NCBI RefSeq assembly: GCF_003722335.1
Contig: NZ_CP026100.1
Coordinates: 3,198,001 to 3,262,000 of the forward strand
Reading direction: 5' to 3'
From: Caulobacter flavus
Lineage (GTDB): Bacteria > Pseudomonadota > Alphaproteobacteria > Caulobacterales > Caulobacteraceae
DNA length: 64,000 nt
Numbering within the stretch: the first letter of the stretch is position 1; each line of letters starts with the position of its first letter. Below, one piece after another: positions 25,714 to 34,994 of this stretch. The notes beneath the pieces were generated by a model. It saw nothing but the letters and a program-made list of their open reading frames with translations. It was not told the DNA's origin and did not search any database. The translations under genes and the position numbers were made by a program.

Positions 25714-25778
25714 TCTTGGCCATTGCGCGTCGGGCGATGGCGTGTAGCTTCTCTCTCAGGGGTTGAATTGAGGTGAGC

Positions 25779-26270
25779 ATGTCGATCGTCGGACGGATCG
25801 CTGGCGTGGCCATCCTGGCCGTCGCGTTCCTGCAGGCCGGTTGCGCCACGACGCCGGAAGCCAGGTTCGCCACTCTGGGCCCGTTGCGCACGGCGCTGAG
25901 CACCTCGCCCGAGATGCTGCGCCTGCGGGCCGACAAGAACGACGCCCAGGCGCAGATGGCGCTGTCGCTGCTCTACGAATACGGCCAGGGCGGCCTGGAG
26001 AAAGATCCCGCCCAGGCCCTGCTTCTGCGCCATCGCGCCACGGTTCAGCGCGGATCGACGCCGATCAGCATCTACACGCCCGGCATCAACGGCAAGCCAG
26101 GGCGGGTGTCGATGATCTTCGTCCCCCGTTACGACGTCTCGCCGGGCCAGGCCGCGGTCAACGCCGCCTGCGCCGGCGCCCTCGCCAGGAGCGATCGCTC
26201 GCCAAAGGGCGTCGAACCATGCGGCGGCGAGGCGCGGTACGATCAGCTCGCGGCGAGCTGGGGGAGATGA
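25779..26270 (+). CDS. Small lipoprotein with a Sel1-type repeat
   Basis: 163 residues from the ATG at 25779; a GTG two codons earlier is less likely. A signal peptide with lipobox (VAILAVAFLQAGC) predicts membrane anchoring. One Sel1/TPR-like unit follows (KNDAQAQMALSLLYEYGQGGLEKDPAQALLL), which usually mediates protein contacts. The rest, with an RVSMIFVPRYDVSPGQ segment and two more cysteines near the C-terminus that could form a disulphide, is unrecognised. It stands alone between the TetR gene and a convergent hydrolase. Role unknown. Confidence 0.7.
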   Translation: MSIVGRIAGVAILAVAFLQAGCATTPEARFATLGPLRTALSTSPEMLRLRADKNDAQAQMALSLLYEYGQGGLEKDPAQALLLRHRATVQRGSTPISIYTPGINGKPGRVSMIFVPRYDVSPGQAAVNAACAGALARSDRSPKGVEPCGGEARYDQLAASWGR

Positions 26271-26279
26271 GGGGGCGCG

Positions 26280-26921
26280 CTAGGCGCGGGCCGCGCCGGC
26301 GATAAGCTCCAGGGCTTGGGTCTCCGTCACCACCTCGGCGTACTTGGCCTGCAGGTCGAAGAGGTTGGCTTCCTGCACCCGCTCGTCGCGGTCGCCCGAG
26401 GCTTCGCGCACCACGAACGGGATGAAGCCGTGCTGCAGGGCGTCCAGGGCGCTGGCCCGTACGCAGCCCGACGTGGAAAAGCCGCCCATGATCACGGTGT
26501 CGACGCCCATGGCCCGCAGGGTCGAGGCCAGCGGCGTGCCGAAGAAGGCCGAGGCGTACTGCTTGGACAGCACGATCTCGCCCTCGATCGGTGTGATCTC
26601 CTTGGGGAAGGCGCCCAGGGGCGAGCCTTCCTGGAAGGCCTTCAGGGCCGGCACCTTGCGATAGAACACCCCGCCGTCGCGGCCGCCGACGCCGGCCTGG
26701 TAGACGACGTTGGTCAGGATCACCGGGATGCCGGCCTTGCGCGCGGCCTGCAGCAGGCGGGCGTTGCTGGCCAGGGCCGCCTCGACGCCGGCATAGAGCG
26801 GCGAGTCGGGCAGCAGGTAGGCGTCGACCACGTCGATGATCAGCAGCGCGGGGCTCTTGCCGAAGGCCAGGCGACCGCCAAAGCCGGCCTTTTCGTAGTC
26901 GGAGTTCAGATCTTCGGCCAT
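26280..26921 (-). CDS. Isochorismatase-family cysteine hydrolase
   Basis: 213 residues from the ATG at 26921, which has GGAG at good spacing; a GTG two codons upstream is weaker. The catalytic triad of the cysteine hydrolase fold is complete: Asp30 in LLIIDVVDAY, Lys120 in VLSKQYASAFFG, and Cys153 in STSGCVRASALDAL, with the usual preceding cis-peptide-type glycine pair (MGGFST). The closest functional types are N-carbamoylsarcosine amidases and related ureido/amide hydrolases rather than true isochorismatases. It is upstream-oriented with the CoA-transferase and HyuAB genes on the same strand, so it may remove a carbamoyl or amide group in that pathway (inference). Confidence 0.82.
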   Translation of the reverse strand: MAEDLNSDYEKAGFGGRLAFGKSPALLIIDVVDAYLLPDSPLYAGVEAALASNARLLQAARKAGIPVILTNVVYQAGVGGRDGGVFYRKVPALKAFQEGSPLGAFPKEITPIEGEIVLSKQYASAFFGTPLASTLRAMGVDTVIMGGFSTSGCVRASALDALQHGFIPFVVREASGDRDERVQEANLFDLQAKYAEVVTETQALELIAGAARA

Positions 26922-26975
26922 TTTCACTCCGCTCGTCCGGCGTGGGACGACTAGCTCAAATCAAATCAACAATGT

Positions 26976-27015
26976 CATCCCGGCTCCAAGGCGCTGAGCG
27001 CCCGCGGTCGGGATG
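26976..27015 (-). terminator. Stem-loop between hydrolase and CoA-transferase genes
   Basis: CATCCCG (26976-26982) pairs with CGGGATG (27009-27015), and inside it GGCGC (26990-26994) pairs with GCGCC (26998-27002). It lies just after the CoA-transferase stop in the reading direction, without a strong T-run. It could be a terminator or an extragenic repeat. Confidence 0.4.
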
Positions 27016-27037
27016 CCAAGGAGGGATGGGGCGGTTC

Positions 27038-28231
27038 CTAGACCACCCCTTGCTCGGCCAGGGTCTTCAGTTCGCTCTCCGAAATCCCGAGCTCGCCCCA
27101 GACCGCGCCGTTGTCCTGGCCCACCGCCTGCGAGGCGATGGCGCGGACGACGCCGGGGGTCCTGGAGAGCTTGGGCATCACGTTCTGCATCGGCAGTTCG
27201 CCCCAGCGCGGGTGGTTCAACGTGACGATCGACTCCCGCGCCGCGAAGTGCGGGTCGGCCAGCATCTCGGGCGCGCGATAGATCTTTCCGGCCGGCACGC
27301 CGGCCTCGATCATCTTGGCCTCGACCTCGTCGACCGTGAGGGTCTTGGTCCAGGCCTCGATGAGGGCGTCCAGCGCCTTCATGTTGCGGCCCCGGTTGAC
27401 GTGGTTGACGTAGTCGGGGTGCTGGGCGAGCTCGGGCTGGTCCATGGCCTTGCAGAGGCGGCCGAACACCGTGTCCTGGTTGGCGGCGATCAGGTAGTCG
27501 CCGTCCTTGCAGTGATAGACGTTCGACGGGGCGATGCCGGGCAGCACCGAGCCCGATCGCTCGCGGATGTAGCCCATGACCTTGTAGTCGGGGACCAGGC
27601 TTTCCATGACCTGCAGCACCGCCTCGTAGAGCGAGCTGTCTACAACCTGGCCCTGGCCCGTCGTGTCGCGGTGGCGCAGGGCGGCCAGGGCGCCGAGGCA
27701 CCCGTAGGTCGCCGCCAGGGCGTCGCCGATCGAGATGCCCATGCGCGAGGGCGCGCGGTCCGGGTCGCCGACGATGTGGCGCCAGCCGCCCATGGCCTCG
27801 CCGATGCCGCCGAAGCCTGCCCGGTCGGCATAGGGACCGGTCTGGCCGTAGCCCGACACCCGCACGATGATCAGGCCCGGGTTCTCGGCGTGCAGGGCCT
27901 CTGGGCTCAGGCCCCAGCCCTCCAGCGTGCCCGGACGGAAGTTCTCGATCAGTATGTCGGCCGTGGCGATCAGCTTGCGGGCCAGGGCCTGGCCCTCGGG
28001 CACGCGCAGGTTGGCCGAGACCGTGCGCTTGTTGCGGGCCACGACCTCCCACCACAGCGGATAGTCGCCGCGACCCCAGTCGCGCATCGGGTCGCCCTTG
28101 CCGGGCGGCTCGATCTTGATGACGTCCGCGCCCATGTCGCCCAGCAGCTGGCCGCAGAACGGACCCGCGATCAGCTGGCCCATCTCCACGACGCGCAGGC
28201 CCTTGAGAGGACCGGTGTTTTCAACCGTCAT
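27038..28231 (-). CDS. CaiB/BaiF-type class III CoA-transferase
   Basis: 397 residues from the ATG at 28231 (MTVENTGPLKGLRVVEMG). The class III signature runs from LRVVEMGQLIAGPFCGQLLG through DVIKIEPPGKGD and RNKRTVSANLR to IENFRPGTLEGWGL. GGIGEAMGG and GQGQVVDSSLYEAVL complete the active-site region. These enzymes swap CoA between carboxylic acids. At the position where formyl-CoA transferase has its catalytic Asp, this protein appears to have Glu (YEAVL), which should be checked by alignment. It follows HyuB by 11 bases in the same operon and probably activates an acid product of that pathway. The substrate is unknown. Confidence 0.88.
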   Translation of the reverse strand: MTVENTGPLKGLRVVEMGQLIAGPFCGQLLGDMGADVIKIEPPGKGDPMRDWGRGDYPLWWEVVARNKRTVSANLRVPEGQALARKLIATADILIENFRPGTLEGWGLSPEALHAENPGLIIVRVSGYGQTGPYADRAGFGGIGEAMGGWRHIVGDPDRAPSRMGISIGDALAATYGCLGALAALRHRDTTGQGQVVDSSLYEAVLQVMESLVPDYKVMGYIRERSGSVLPGIAPSNVYHCKDGDYLIAANQDTVFGRLCKAMDQPELAQHPDYVNHVNRGRNMKALDALIEAWTKTLTVDEVEAKMIEAGVPAGKIYRAPEMLADPHFAARESIVTLNHPRWGELPMQNVMPKLSRTPGVVRAIASQAVGQDNGAVWGELGISESELKTLAEQGVV

Positions 28232-28242
28232 GACGCTGATGC

Positions 28243-30111
28243 CTACTCCGCCGCCAGGGCCAGCGGCGCGTTGCGCCACACGGGCGGACGCGGCGCGGGC
28301 AGGCCGGTTTCGGCCAGGCAGTTGGCGCGCAGCTCGTCCAGCGACGGACCGCGGTCGAAAACCTCCAGCGGGCCGCGCTGGCCGCGGATCTCGGCGCGCA
28401 GGGCGTCGGTGGCCGCCGCATCGCCGACAACGACGCCGAAGCGCTTGGCGCCCTCGACGCTGACCAGGCCGCGCGAGACTTCCAGCTCGACCAGTTCGAC
28501 CTCGCGCTCCAGCGGGTCGCCCCAGCCGCCGCCGCCCCAGGTGACGAAGTGCAGCAGGTCGCCCTTGTCGACCTGGATCCCGTCGCACTTGGAGGGCAGG
28601 GCGACGCTCTCGCCGCTCGCCTTGTCCAGGCGCTTCCACGAGCGGGCGCCGGGGGCGCCGCCGTTGACGCCCCACGGCGGCACGAACCAGCGGTCGTCGT
28701 GGATGGCGATCGTGCCGGCCTCGGTGAAGCGGTAGGTCATGTGGATGCCGTTGCCGCCCCGGAAGCGCCCGGCGCCGCCGCTGTCGGCGACGCTCTCGTA
28801 GCGCTCGATGACCATCGGGAAGTAGCGCTCGAGGAACTCGTTCGGAACGTTGGTGAAGCCCGGCCACAGCGAGTGACCGTCGGCGCCGTCGCCGAACGGA
28901 CGCCCCGGAATGCCGCCAAAACCGATCTGGAACAGCTGGAACCACTCGCCCTTGCCGTCGAAGCCCGAGAACATCAGGTGCGGCGAACTCGAGAAGCCGG
29001 CGGCGCACAGGAATTCCGGGGTCTTCTGGCCGAGCAGAGCGCCCAGCACGTCGAAGATGCGGCCCAGGGCGTGGGTGCGGCAGGAGAGGGCGGCCGGGAA
29101 CTTCGGCTTCAGCAGGCTGCCTTCCGGGATCCGCACGTCGACCAGGTCGTAGAAGCCGTCGTTGAACAGGATCTGCGGGTCGAAGACCATGATCATGTAG
29201 ATGCCGAAGAACATCTTGAACATGTTCTCGTTCAGCAGGAAGTTGATCGAGCTGTCCGACTGCGGATCGGTGCCGTCGAAATCGAGCACGACCTTGTCGC
29301 CTTCGCGCCACATGGTGCACTTGATCTTGAACGGGCCGGCGCCCTTGCCGTCGTCGCAGATGTAGTCCTCGAACGACACCGGCGCCTCGCCGATCGCCGT
29401 CGAGATCAGGTGGGCCATGGCGCGGTGGTTGCGGGCCAGAAGCTCGTCCAGGGCGCTGGCGAACACGTCGTCGCCGAAGCGCTCGCAGATCTCGACCACC
29501 CGGCGGCCGGCCACGCGGCACGAGGCGACGATGGCGTGCAGGTCGGCCTTGAACCACTCGGGCATGCGCGACTGGTGGGCGGCGATGCGCACGATGTCGG
29601 CCTGCAGCTCGCCCTTGCGATAGAGCTTCACCGGCGGCAGGCGGAAGCCTTCCTCGAAGATCGAGGCCGCGTCGGTGGGCAGCGAACCGGGCACCTTGCC
29701 GCCGACGTCGGTCATGTGGCCGAACATCGCCGACCAGGCCACCAGGCGCCCGTCGCGGAAGATCGGGGCGATGCACAGCTGGTCGGAGGCGTGGCTGATC
29801 GCGCCCTCGACCGAATAGGGGTCGTTGACGAGGATGATGTCGCCTTCCTCGATCTCGCCGTCATAGCCCTTGAGGAAGCCGTCGATGAACGAGCCGAACT
29901 GGCCCACCACCATGCGGCCGTCGCGGTCGGCGATCAGCGGGAAGGCGTCGCCCTGTTCGCGGATGCCGGGCGACAGGGCGGTGCGGAACAGGGTGGCGTC
30001 CATCTCGACGCGGGCGTTGCGCAGGGCGTTCTCGATGATGTCGAGCGTCACCGGATCGACGGCGACCTTGCCGAAGGGCGTGGAATTGGTTTCCAGAATG
30101 CGCGCGGGCAT
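28243..30111 (-). CDS. hyuB: Hydantoinase B/oxoprolinase-family subunit
   Basis: A 622-residue beta subunit of an ATP-dependent amide-ring hydrolase or carboxylase. The family motifs are clear: DPVTLDIIENALRNARVEMD at the N-terminus, SPGIREQGDAFPLIADRDGR, ILVNDPYSVEGAISHASDQ, and GHMTDVGGKVPGS. Near the C-terminus come GGAGRFRGGNGIHM and GGGGWGDPLEREVE. The family includes hydantoinases, N-methylhydantoinase, 5-oxoprolinase, caprolactamase and acetone/acetophenone carboxylases. HyuB is not active without HyuA, whose gene ends 3 bases upstream. The CoA-transferase follows at 11 bases, so the three are one operon. Confidence 0.9.
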   Translation of the reverse strand: MPARILETNSTPFGKVAVDPVTLDIIENALRNARVEMDATLFRTALSPGIREQGDAFPLIADRDGRMVVGQFGSFIDGFLKGYDGEIEEGDIILVNDPYSVEGAISHASDQLCIAPIFRDGRLVAWSAMFGHMTDVGGKVPGSLPTDAASIFEEGFRLPPVKLYRKGELQADIVRIAAHQSRMPEWFKADLHAIVASCRVAGRRVVEICERFGDDVFASALDELLARNHRAMAHLISTAIGEAPVSFEDYICDDGKGAGPFKIKCTMWREGDKVVLDFDGTDPQSDSSINFLLNENMFKMFFGIYMIMVFDPQILFNDGFYDLVDVRIPEGSLLKPKFPAALSCRTHALGRIFDVLGALLGQKTPEFLCAAGFSSSPHLMFSGFDGKGEWFQLFQIGFGGIPGRPFGDGADGHSLWPGFTNVPNEFLERYFPMVIERYESVADSGGAGRFRGGNGIHMTYRFTEAGTIAIHDDRWFVPPWGVNGGAPGARSWKRLDKASGESVALPSKCDGIQVDKGDLLHFVTWGGGGWGDPLEREVELVELEVSRGLVSVEGAKRFGVVVGDAAATDALRAEIRGQRGPLEVFDRGPSLDELRANCLAETGLPAPRPPVWRNAPLALAAE

Positions 30112-30114
30112 GGT

Positions 30115-32172
30115 TCAGCCCTCCGAAACGGGGTTGATCAGGATGACGCCGTAGGCGTCGACGACCGCTTCGCAGTCGGGCAGCACCAGGGTGGTCGAAT
30201 CCATCTCGGTGATGATCGCCGGACCCGGAACGCGGTCGCCGGCGCGGAGCTTGGAACGGTCGTAGATGGCGGCCGGCTTCATGCCGCCGTCGGCCCAGAC
30301 CTCGTGGTCGCGGATCTTGGCGCGCGAGGGATCGCCGTCGCCCTTCTCGATCTCCAGCGACGGGATCTCCTGCACCTTGCCCATGGCGACGGCGCGCAGG
30401 TTCACCAGCTCGTGCTCGGCGTCCATGTTGAAGGTGAAGCGGCGGCGGTGCTCTTCGTCGAAGGCGGCGGCCAGGCGCTGCAGCCCTCCGTCCTTCAGGC
30501 TGTCGAGCGTCACGTGCATCGGCACTTCGAAGGCCTGGCCGTGATAGCGGACGTCGATCTCGAAGCGGGTCTCGATCTCGGCGTCGGCGACGCCGTCGGC
30601 CTTGAGCGTGTCGCGGATCTGGGCGTCCATCTCGCCGAACAGACCCAGCACCTCGGCCTCGGTCGCGGCCGACAGGCGCTTGGAGTACGAGCGGGCGGTT
30701 TCGGTACGCATGCGGGTGGTGGCGTCGCCCAGGGCGCACAGCACGCCGGGCGAGACCGGCGACACGGCCGGCCACGACCCCATCAGCTTGGCCACGGCGT
30801 TGACGTGCAGCGGGCCTGCGCCGCCAAAGCCCATCAGGGCGAAGTCACGCGGGTCGTAGCCCTGCTGCACCGAAATCATGCGCAGCGCGCCGAACATGTT
30901 CTCGTTGACGATGTCGATGATGCCGCGGGCGGCCTCATAGAGGTCGATGCCCAGGGCGTCGGCGATGGTCTGCACCGCGGTGCGGGCCGCTTCGCGATCC
31001 AGCTTGAAGGCGCCGCCCAGCAGGTCTTCGGGCAGGTAGCCGAGCACGACGTTGGCGTCGGTGACGGTGGGGGCCGTGCCGCCCTTGCCGTAGGCGGCCG
31101 GACCCGGCGCGGCGCCGGCGCTTTCCGGGCCCACGCGCAGGGCGCGGGTCAGTTCCGGCACCTTGGCGATCGAGCCGCCGCCGGCGCCGACCGTCTTCAC
31201 GTCCAGCGACGAGGCGCGGACGGTCAGGTGGCCGACGTCTGTGGTGCGCACGCGGCGCGGCTCGCCGTTCTCGATCAGCGCGACGTCGGTCGAGGTGCCG
31301 CCGACATCGAGCGTAAGGATGTTCTTCAGGCCCGAATTGCGGGCCACCCACAGGGCGCCGGTGACGCCGCCGGCCGGGCCGCTCATCAGCAGGCTGACGG
31401 GGTGCTCTTCGGACTTCTCCGACGACATCAGGCCGCCGTCCGAACGCAGCAGGGCGATGCGGCCCTGCATGTCGAGGCCGCGCAGCTTGTCGCGCAGGTT
31501 CTTGACGTACTTGCTGACGACCGGACGCACCGAGGCGTTGGCGACGGTGGTCAGGGTGCGCTCGTATTCCTGCATTTCCGGCAGGACCTCGTGCGACAGC
31601 GACACCAGCACGCCCGGCAGGATCTCGGCGGCCAGCTCGGCCACGCGACGCTCGTGCGAGCCGTTCAGGTAGGCGTTCATCAGGGCGATGGTCACCGCCT
31701 CGACGCCCTGGCCCTTCAGCTTGGTCAGCTGGGCGCGGACGTCGACCTCGTCGAGCGGGCGGACCTCCTTGCCGACCGCGTCGATGCGGCCCTTGATCTC
31801 GACGGTGTCTTCCAGCTTCGCGAGCGGCTCCGGCTTGGGCCAGATGATCCAGGCGGCCAGGCCGCCGGGCACCAGCGAGCGGGCGATCTGCATCACCTGG
31901 TGATAGCCCTCGGTGGTGACCAGGCCGACGCGGGCGCCCTTGCCCTCGAGCACGGCGTTGGTGGCCACGGTGGTGCCGTGCAGGAACACGTCGACATCCG
32001 ACGGCTTGACCCCGGCCTTCTCGCAGACGGCGTTGACGCCAGTCATCACGCCGACCGAGCTGTCGTGCGGCGTCGACGGCGTCTTGTGCCGCCAGAAGTC
32101 GCCCGTCGCCTCGTTCAGCAACAGCAGGTCGGTGAAGGTCCCGCCTACGTCCACGCCCAATCGGTAAGCCAT
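30115..32172 (-). CDS. hyuA: Hydantoinase A/oxoprolinase-family subunit
   Basis: A 685-residue ATP-binding alpha subunit. The actin/ASKHA-type phosphate loop is at residues 6-15 (GVDVGGTFTD), and DVFLHGTTVATNAVLEGKG lies at about 64-82. The second phosphate motif is LTLDVGGTSTDVAL, and GFGGAGPLHV lies in the C-terminal third. This is the standard order for HyuA/oxoprolinase proteins, which phosphorylate a ring carbonyl or a carboxylate before HyuB acts. The product of HyuAB on a hydantoin would be an N-carbamoyl acid, a substrate class for the nearby cysteine hydrolase. The gene is first in its operon and is preceded by a TonB receptor on the same strand. Confidence 0.9.
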   Translation of the reverse strand: MAYRLGVDVGGTFTDLLLLNEATGDFWRHKTPSTPHDSSVGVMTGVNAVCEKAGVKPSDVDVFLHGTTVATNAVLEGKGARVGLVTTEGYHQVMQIARSLVPGGLAAWIIWPKPEPLAKLEDTVEIKGRIDAVGKEVRPLDEVDVRAQLTKLKGQGVEAVTIALMNAYLNGSHERRVAELAAEILPGVLVSLSHEVLPEMQEYERTLTTVANASVRPVVSKYVKNLRDKLRGLDMQGRIALLRSDGGLMSSEKSEEHPVSLLMSGPAGGVTGALWVARNSGLKNILTLDVGGTSTDVALIENGEPRRVRTTDVGHLTVRASSLDVKTVGAGGGSIAKVPELTRALRVGPESAGAAPGPAAYGKGGTAPTVTDANVVLGYLPEDLLGGAFKLDREAARTAVQTIADALGIDLYEAARGIIDIVNENMFGALRMISVQQGYDPRDFALMGFGGAGPLHVNAVAKLMGSWPAVSPVSPGVLCALGDATTRMRTETARSYSKRLSAATEAEVLGLFGEMDAQIRDTLKADGVADAEIETRFEIDVRYHGQAFEVPMHVTLDSLKDGGLQRLAAAFDEEHRRRFTFNMDAEHELVNLRAVAMGKVQEIPSLEIEKGDGDPSRAKIRDHEVWADGGMKPAAIYDRSKLRAGDRVPGPAIITEMDSTTLVLPDCEAVVDAYGVILINPVSEG

Positions 32173-32258
32173 CGTCAGCCTCTATTGCTGGCGCGCCAAC
32201 TCCCCCCCCAGGGCGACTCCCCCCAAGTGCGACGGCGCGACGCCTATTGAGACGACAA

Positions 32259-32293
32259 TCCCCCGATCGGACGGCGCGCGCCGGATCGGGGGA
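32259..32293 (-). terminator. Stem-loop after the TonB receptor gene
   Basis: TCCCCCGATC (32259-32268) pairs perfectly with GATCGGGGGA (32284-32293), and the loop itself contains the palindrome CGGCGCGCGCCG. It lies just downstream of the receptor stop in the minus-strand direction and probably separates receptor and hyuA transcripts. The stretch 32173-32331 holds nothing else recognisable. Confidence 0.55.
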
Positions 32294-32331
32294 GGGGTTT
32301 CACCGCTGTGCGGGCGCCGCCCGTACTGTCG

Positions 32332-34815
32332 TCAGAACTTCACGGCGAGTTCGACGCCGAAGGTCGCGCCGGCCGCCGGCGAGGCGAAGTTTCCGCCGAA
32401 CTCCGGGGCCGGGATCACCTCGGTCAGGTAGCGCTCGCCCGTCACGTTCTTGCCGAAGGCGGTGACGCTCCACGTATCCGCTTCGAGGCCTGCCCGCAGG
32501 TCCAGCGTCGTGTAGGCGTCGCGACGCGACTTGCCGTAGTTGGCCCGGCCCAGGGCGCCGTAGCTCAGCTCGAAGACGGTGGGGTTGTCCTGGTCCTGCA
32601 CGACGTGGAACCAGGTCGGCCCCGTGCCGCGCACGTCGGCCCGCAGGTGCAAGGCGAGATTCTCCGGCAGCGGGTGGACGTAGTCGGCCGCCAGGTTCCA
32701 GGTGTAGCGCGGCGTGTAGGGCGACTCGTTCCCCACCGTGTCGGGTCGCACCGAGCTCTTGCGGATCTCGCTGTCGGTGTAGGCGCCCGAGGCCTCCAGC
32801 GTCAGGCGGGAACTGGCCTTGTAGCGCAGGCCCAGTTCCGCGCCCCTGATCCGCACCTCGTCGATGTTGGACACCGCGCGCAGCAGGCCGAACGGGCCGA
32901 CGAAGAACTCGAAGAACTGCATGTCGTCGACGTCGGTGTGATAGGCGGCCGCGTCGAGCGTCAGGCGGCCGTCCAGCATCCGGCCCTTGGCGCCGATCTC
33001 GAAGCTGCTCGACACCTCCTTGTCGAAGTCGTCGCGGATGGTCACCGGCTTGTAGCCGGCGGCCGTGCGCACCGGATTGACGAACAGGTTGACTGTGGCG
33101 GCGCTGCCCTGGCTGTTGAAGCCGCCGGACTTGAAGCCGATCCCCCAGTCTCCGTAGAGGGTCCAGTCGGCGTTGGCCTTCCAGCGCAGGGCGATCTTGG
33201 GCTGGACCTGGTCGTAGGTCTTCTTCTGGTCCTTGATGCCGCCCGGATTGATCGTGGCGTCGAGGCCTGGGTTCAGGGCCGCGCCGCCGGTATAGGGCGG
33301 GCCGTTGAAGTCGATGTACTTGGTGCGGGCGGCGGCGGGCACCAGGTTGTGGACCTTGCGCGCCTCGCGGTCGTAGCGCAGGGCCAGCGAGCCTTCGAGG
33401 CCGGGCGTGAAGTCGTAGGCTAGCTGGCCGAACACGGCGGCCACGTCGCTGCGGAAATCGTCCCAATAGAGCTGCTCGGTGGAATAGGCCGAGGACGCGG
33501 GCACATAGAGGGCGCGCGGAACCTCGCCGCCGCCGTCCAGGCCCGTGGCCACGCCGACCTCGCGGTCGATCCGCAGGGCGTAGGCGCCGACCATCCAGCG
33601 CAGCGGCTGGTCCGAGCGCGAGGTCAGGCGCAGCTCGCCCGACAGGTCGCTCTGGTCGCGCTTCTGGTACTGGTAGCCGTCGCAGGCGGTCGGCGTGTAG
33701 GGGCCGAAGAACGAGCCCGCCGCCGTCGGCGCCAGGTATTGCGGCGAGGGCAGGGTGATCCCCTTGGCGTTCAGGTCGGCGATCGAGGCGGCGCAGGCGG
33801 CGCTGGCGTTGAAGAAGCCGAACGAGGCCGAGGTCCCGTCGGCGACCAGGTCGTTGTCGATGTCGGAATAGAGGGTCCAGGCCGTCAGGGTGGCGAAGCC
33901 CAGGTCGCGCTCCAGCTTGGCCGAGACCTCGAAGGCCTGCTGCTCGTTGGTGTGCGGCACGTTGTTCTGGAAGGCGAAGCGATGGTCGTTGACGTCCTCG
34001 TAGTAGGACGGCGTGGCCGTCACCGATGCGAAGGCGGGCAGGGCGAAGGCGGCGTTGTAGGCGATGGCGCCGGCGCTCAGTTCGCCGTAGCGGGCCTTGA
34101 GGTCGAGCTTGGTCTTCTCGTCGAGCCGCGCCACCAGGCGTCCGTTCAGATTGTAGCCCTCGAAGCGGTCGACCGCGCCGCCGCCCAGGTCGCTGCTCCA
34201 GAAGCCGTCGGTCTTGCGGAAGTCGGCCGACAGGCTGCCGAAGATCCGTTCGCTCAGCGGCCCGGCCACGCGCAGGTCGCCGGCGAAGCTGTCGCGATTG
34301 CCGACGCTGATCTTGCCCGCGCCTTCGAAGGTCTCGCCAGGTTCGACGGTGGAGACGATGATCGCCCCGGCCGCGGCGTTGCGGCCGTAGACCGCGCCTT
34401 GCGGACCCTTCACGACCTCGATCTGGCGCAGGTCGGAGAACTCGCGGTTGAAGGCGGCGGGGTTGGCCATCTGCACGCCGTCGACGACGAAGGCGAACGA
34501 GGCCTGGGCGTCGCGGGCGCCGTTGACGCCGCGGATGTTGACCTGGGCGTCGCCCTGCTCGGCGGCCTGCACCAGGCTGACGCCCGGGGTCAGAGCCACG
34601 AAGTCGGCGGCGCGGGCGACGCCGGCGGCTTCCAGCGTCGACTGGCCCAGCGCCGAGACGGCGGCTGGCACGTCGCGCAGGTTCTCGGCCCGCTGGCGGG
34701 CGGTGACCATCACCTCGTCTACGGCGGTGGGCGTTTCCTGGGCGGACGCGACGCTGGCCCAGGCGAAGGCCAGCAGCGAGGCGCCCGTCAGGGCGGCGGT
34801 CTTCTTGGTGTTCAT
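32332..34815 (-). CDS. TonB-dependent receptor of the catabolic cluster
   Basis: An 827-residue outer-membrane receptor with GGAGGGGAG before its ATG. A signal peptide ends at about residue 25 (LLAFAWASVASAQ). The TonB box-like stretch (VDEVMVTARQRAENLRDVP) and plug (TPGVSLVQAAEQG, NIRGVNGARD, IEVVKGPQGAVYGRNAAAGA) follow. The barrel ends at FGVELAVKF. The VKGPQ-YGRNAAAG plug signature is that of the receptors found beside aromatic and terpenoid catabolism genes in Caulobacter and Sphingomonas, unlike the GKLPD type at 8188. It precedes hyuA-hyuB-CoA-transferase and is divergent from the HMG-CoA-lyase-like gene. It probably imports the cluster's substrate. Confidence 0.9.
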   Translation of the reverse strand: MNTKKTAALTGASLLAFAWASVASAQETPTAVDEVMVTARQRAENLRDVPAAVSALGQSTLEAAGVARAADFVALTPGVSLVQAAEQGDAQVNIRGVNGARDAQASFAFVVDGVQMANPAAFNREFSDLRQIEVVKGPQGAVYGRNAAAGAIIVSTVEPGETFEGAGKISVGNRDSFAGDLRVAGPLSERIFGSLSADFRKTDGFWSSDLGGGAVDRFEGYNLNGRLVARLDEKTKLDLKARYGELSAGAIAYNAAFALPAFASVTATPSYYEDVNDHRFAFQNNVPHTNEQQAFEVSAKLERDLGFATLTAWTLYSDIDNDLVADGTSASFGFFNASAACAASIADLNAKGITLPSPQYLAPTAAGSFFGPYTPTACDGYQYQKRDQSDLSGELRLTSRSDQPLRWMVGAYALRIDREVGVATGLDGGGEVPRALYVPASSAYSTEQLYWDDFRSDVAAVFGQLAYDFTPGLEGSLALRYDREARKVHNLVPAAARTKYIDFNGPPYTGGAALNPGLDATINPGGIKDQKKTYDQVQPKIALRWKANADWTLYGDWGIGFKSGGFNSQGSAATVNLFVNPVRTAAGYKPVTIRDDFDKEVSSSFEIGAKGRMLDGRLTLDAAAYHTDVDDMQFFEFFVGPFGLLRAVSNIDEVRIRGAELGLRYKASSRLTLEASGAYTDSEIRKSSVRPDTVGNESPYTPRYTWNLAADYVHPLPENLALHLRADVRGTGPTWFHVVQDQDNPTVFELSYGALGRANYGKSRRDAYTTLDLRAGLEADTWSVTAFGKNVTGERYLTEVIPAPEFGGNFASPAAGATFGVELAVKF

Positions 34816-34994
34816 CGATCAGGCTCCCCTCCAGTGATCGAGGAGAGCTTGCGCCGCATACCGACGTTCGCCGCGCGGCCGCGCGCGCTCCCCGCCTGTC
34901 GGGCGCCAGGGGCGGGGCGCTGGCTTCGCGGGCGCCGCCGCGCATCCTCGCGCGCCATGCCTGCCCGCCTCGCGGGCGTCGAGGAGCCTCCGCC

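Noticed and set aside
28549..32250. A plus-strand open frame of over 1200 codons opposite hyuA and hyuB
   Set aside because: Composition is His/Gln/Gly/Val-rich with no motif; it is the antisense of strongly conserved HyuA/HyuB.
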